NCBI GenBank assembly: GCA_934462705.1
Contig: CAKSIH010000008.1
Span: 1-51,329 of the forward strand
Length of the DNA stretch: 51,329 nucleotides
Reading direction: 5' to 3'
From: an uncultured Eubacteriales bacterium
Lineage (GTDB): Bacteria > Bacillota > Clostridia > Oscillospirales > Acutalibacteraceae
Below, in pieces: positions 49,698 to 51,329 of the stretch. A model generated the notes under the pieces. The model was not told the origin of the DNA and searched no databases. It worked only from the letters and a program-made list of their open reading frames with translations. The first letter of the stretch is position 1. Each line of letters begins with the position of its first letter. The position numbers and the translations under genes are program-made.

Positions 49698-50072
49698 TTA
49701 TGACTTCCAAAGCTGATGCATATTGCAGTAAGCATAAACAGATTTTACTTCATCTCCATCGCATATTGCAAATGAAACTTGTGGAAGGTCACCTGGCTGA
49801 AGCTCTTTACGCTGCTCTCCAAACTTTGTTTCTAATGAAACCCATTCAATATAGTGATCTTGAGTCATGGGGTGTTCTAAAGATCCAACTTTTACCTGAA
49901 CAATTTTATCATTCACTTCATAGACAGGCATATGTTTTTCACAAGCAGCATCTGTTTTGTTTGGCACTAATTCTTTCATTTTTTCTCCGCAACAAATAAT
50001 AGGAACCCCACTTTCCTTTACTATAGATACGATTTTACCGCAGTGTTCACATCTAAAAAATTTTTGTTCCAT
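49698..50072 (-). CDS. dfx: Desulfoferrodoxin (superoxide reductase)
   Basis: A 124-residue two-iron superoxide reductase. The N-terminal desulforedoxin centre has CEHCGK and ICCGE (four Cys). The catalytic site shows EKHMPV, EHPMTQDHYIEW and CNMH (four His, one Cys). It reduces superoxide to peroxide in the cytoplasm. SD GAGGTG lies upstream of the ATG. With the flavodiiron protein it forms an oxygen-stress operon. Confidence 0.96.
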   Translation of the reverse strand: MEQKFFRCEHCGKIVSIVKESGVPIICCGEKMKELVPNKTDAACEKHMPVYEVNDKIVQVKVGSLEHPMTQDHYIEWVSLETKFGEQRKELQPGDLPQVSFAICDGDEVKSVYAYCNMHQLWKS

Positions 50073-50281
50073 AAACTATTCACCTCTATTATATAAAATG
50101 TAATTTTTTATAATTATAGCTCATTTTTTAATTATAAACAAGTAACTTTATCAATAAATAAATTTTTGAAGTTATGAGATAAGGTTTCCTTTTAGGGAAT
50201 ACTTGTGCCAAAAGGCTAGTTAATTGTATATGATATATTAAGTCAATTTTTGATTTAATAAGCTAAAGGAAGTGAACTACT

Positions 50282-50479
50282 TTGGAAAACAATAATTACA
50301 ATGTGTATCCAATAGAAGGGGGCATAAGTCCGTTTCCTTCAGATCCGGTTGTTGCAATGGCGTATGTGCCATATCAAAATCCGGTTACTATATACTCTGC
50401 AGATAAGGGTATAGAAAGAGGAACAATGTTTCCATGTCTTGATAAACCATTTCGTGGTTGTGGGGGTAACAGCAAATGA
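50282..50479 (+). CDS. cotJA: Spore coat-associated protein CotJA
   Basis: A 65-residue protein with the CotJA pattern SDPVVAMAYVPYQNP and GIERGTMFPCLDKPF. In Bacillus the cotJABC operon is made in the mother cell under sigma-E and the products enter the spore coat. Start is TTG 50282 after SD AAAGGAAGTGA. Its stop overlaps the cotJB start. I could not identify a convincing sigma-E promoter. Confidence 0.93.
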   Translation: MENNNYNVYPIEGGISPFPSDPVVAMAYVPYQNPVTIYSADKGIERGTMFPCLDKPFRGCGGNSK

Positions 50480-50724
50480 GTGAAAGAGAAAAGCTTTTAA
50501 GAAAAATAGCAGCCAATGACTTTGCTACAACGGAACTGCATTTATTTTTAGATACTCACCCTAATGATAACGCAGCTGCAGCAAAATTAGATCAATATAG
50601 AAGTAAAGCAAATGAATTAAGGCGTGAATATGAAGGAAAATTTGGTCCTATAGTTGCAACTGACAGAGATGCAAATCGATGGGCATGGATTTCAAATCCT
50701 TGGCCGTGGGATACATTGGAATAG
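50476..50724 (+). CDS. cotJB: Spore coat protein CotJB
   Basis: An 82-residue protein, full length for CotJB, with EREKLLRKIAANDFATTELHLFLDTHPND and the closing WAWISNPWPWD block. It is needed for assembly of CotJC into the coat. It starts four bases inside the end of cotJA. Confidence 0.94.
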   Translation: MSEREKLLRKIAANDFATTELHLFLDTHPNDNAAAAKLDQYRSKANELRREYEGKFGPIVATDRDANRWAWISNPWPWDTLE

Positions 50725-50736
50725 GAGGTATTATGC

Positions 50737-51329
50737 ATGTGGGTTTATGAAAAGAAGTTGCAGTATCCTATAAATATAAAGAATACGAATGCAGCCCTTG
50801 CAAAAATAATAATAAGTCAATACGGAGGTCCAGATGGTGAACTTGCAGCTTCACTAAGATATTTGAGTCAGCGCTTTTCTATGCCATATCCAGAGCTTAA
50901 GGCGATTTTAACAGATATAGGAACTGAAGAATTAGCTCATCTAGAGATGGTTGGTTCTATAGTGTATCAGCTTACTAGGGATTTAAGTTTGGAAGAAATA
51001 AAAAAAGCAGGTTTTGATGCTTATTATGTAGACCATACAACAGGAATTTATCCTAGTTCAGCTGCAGGTGTTCCCTTTACAGCTGCATATATTCAATCTA
51101 AGGGTGACGTATTAACTGATCTTCATGAAGATTTAGCAGCAGAGCAAAAAGCTAGAACAACTTATGACAATATATTAAGGTATTGTGACGATCCGGATGT
51201 AAGAGATCCTATTAAATTTTTACGCCAGAGAGAAGTAGTTCATTATCAAAGATTTGGTGAAGGCTTAAGAATTGCTACAGATAAGTTAAATTCAAATAAT
51301 TTTTACGCATTCAATCCTAGCTTTGATGG
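50737..51329 (+). CDS. cotJC: CotJC, manganese-catalase-like spore coat protein (3' end outside window)
   Basis: At least 197 residues of a manganese catalase family protein (MWVYEKKLQYPINIKNTN start). The ferritin-like four-helix core shows the metal ligands in DIGTEELAHLEMVG and DLAAEQKARTTYDNIL and the later REVVHYQRFGEGL. ATG 50737 follows SD AGGAGG; the ATG four bases earlier is out of frame. The stop codon lies beyond the window. Confidence 0.94.
   Translation, partial: MWVYEKKLQYPINIKNTNAALAKIIISQYGGPDGELAASLRYLSQRFSMPYPELKAILTDIGTEELAHLEMVGSIVYQLTRDLSLEEIKKAGFDAYYVDHTTGIYPSSAAGVPFTAAYIQSKGDVLTDLHEDLAAEQKARTTYDNILRYCDDPDVRDPIKFLRQREVVHYQRFGEGLRIATDKLNSNNFYAFNPSFD

Noticed and set aside
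50085..50140. A PerR-type operator upstream of dfx
   Set aside because: A TATAATTATA palindrome is present, but the 7-1-7 spacing of the PerR box is not met.

Overview
The window is AT-rich DNA from a strictly anaerobic, endospore-forming member of the Clostridia, probably near the Oscillospirales/Ruminococcaceae; the family placement is inference. The signs are a SCIFF peptide with its radical-SAM maturase, a CotJABC spore-coat operon, desulfoferrodoxin and rubredoxin-type flavodiiron proteins, a T-box in front of pheST, an ECF transporter module, IreB, and frequent TTG/GTG starts behind strong Shine-Dalgarno (SD) sites.

Layout. 1-2062: end of an ABC uptake operon (binding protein, permease, ATPase) closed by a perfect 20-bp terminator. 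2070-2700: scar of a large serine recombinase beside two tRNA-Ser genes. 2888-5564: a large Lys/Glu-rich protein with a Nif11-type leader, then a two-helix K+ channel. 5590-5664: a cloverleaf-shaped repeat. 5695-6760: a CorA-type Mg2+ transporter behind a short leader peptide and a possible RNA switch. 6917-8815: dCMP deaminase, ArAE-type membrane protein, rsmA. 8861-12660: a surface/secretion island with a UDP-sugar dehydrogenase and a GT2 glycosyltransferase, both carrying N-terminal signal peptides, around a sortase-type surface protein. 13088-16792: T-box and pheST. 16863-19975: IreB, a small unknown, YajC, a TIGR04086-type membrane protein, scfA and scfB. 20093-28366: RlmD-type methyltransferase and an accessory stretch (GNATs, methyltransferase, PNPOx-like protein, tocopherol-cyclase-like protein, Rieske/FAD oxidoreductase with an apparent AUU start, a frameshifted Vat-like acetyltransferase, a secreted unknown). 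28421-31218 (minus): asd-dapA-dapB. 31442-46643: a long plus-strand housekeeping run, queA-tgt, ruvCAB, glmM, a methyltransferase, ecfA1-ecfA2-ecfT-truA, a DUF5711-like protein, a CvpA-like protein, a PgsA-type enzyme and a ClpE/ClpC-type unfoldase. 46785-47214: five tRNAs (Gly, Arg, His, Gln, Lys). 47362-48046: a secreted nuclease-like protein behind a 22-bp perfect inverted repeat. 48367-50072 (minus): superoxide reductase and flavodiiron protein. 50282-51329: cotJA, cotJB, cotJC (cut by the window end).

The most unusual items are the corA leader, whose 17-codon ORF starts Met-Asn-Pro-Asp-Pro like the Mg2+-sensing MgtL leader and whose final codons can pair with an element that can instead pair with the corA ribosome-binding site; the Nif11 leader on a 709-residue protein; apparently exported versions of two normally cytoplasmic sugar enzymes; a two-copy cloverleaf palindromic repeat; and the secreted nuclease-like protein. 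All functional statements are read from sequence and family knowledge; no database search was run.
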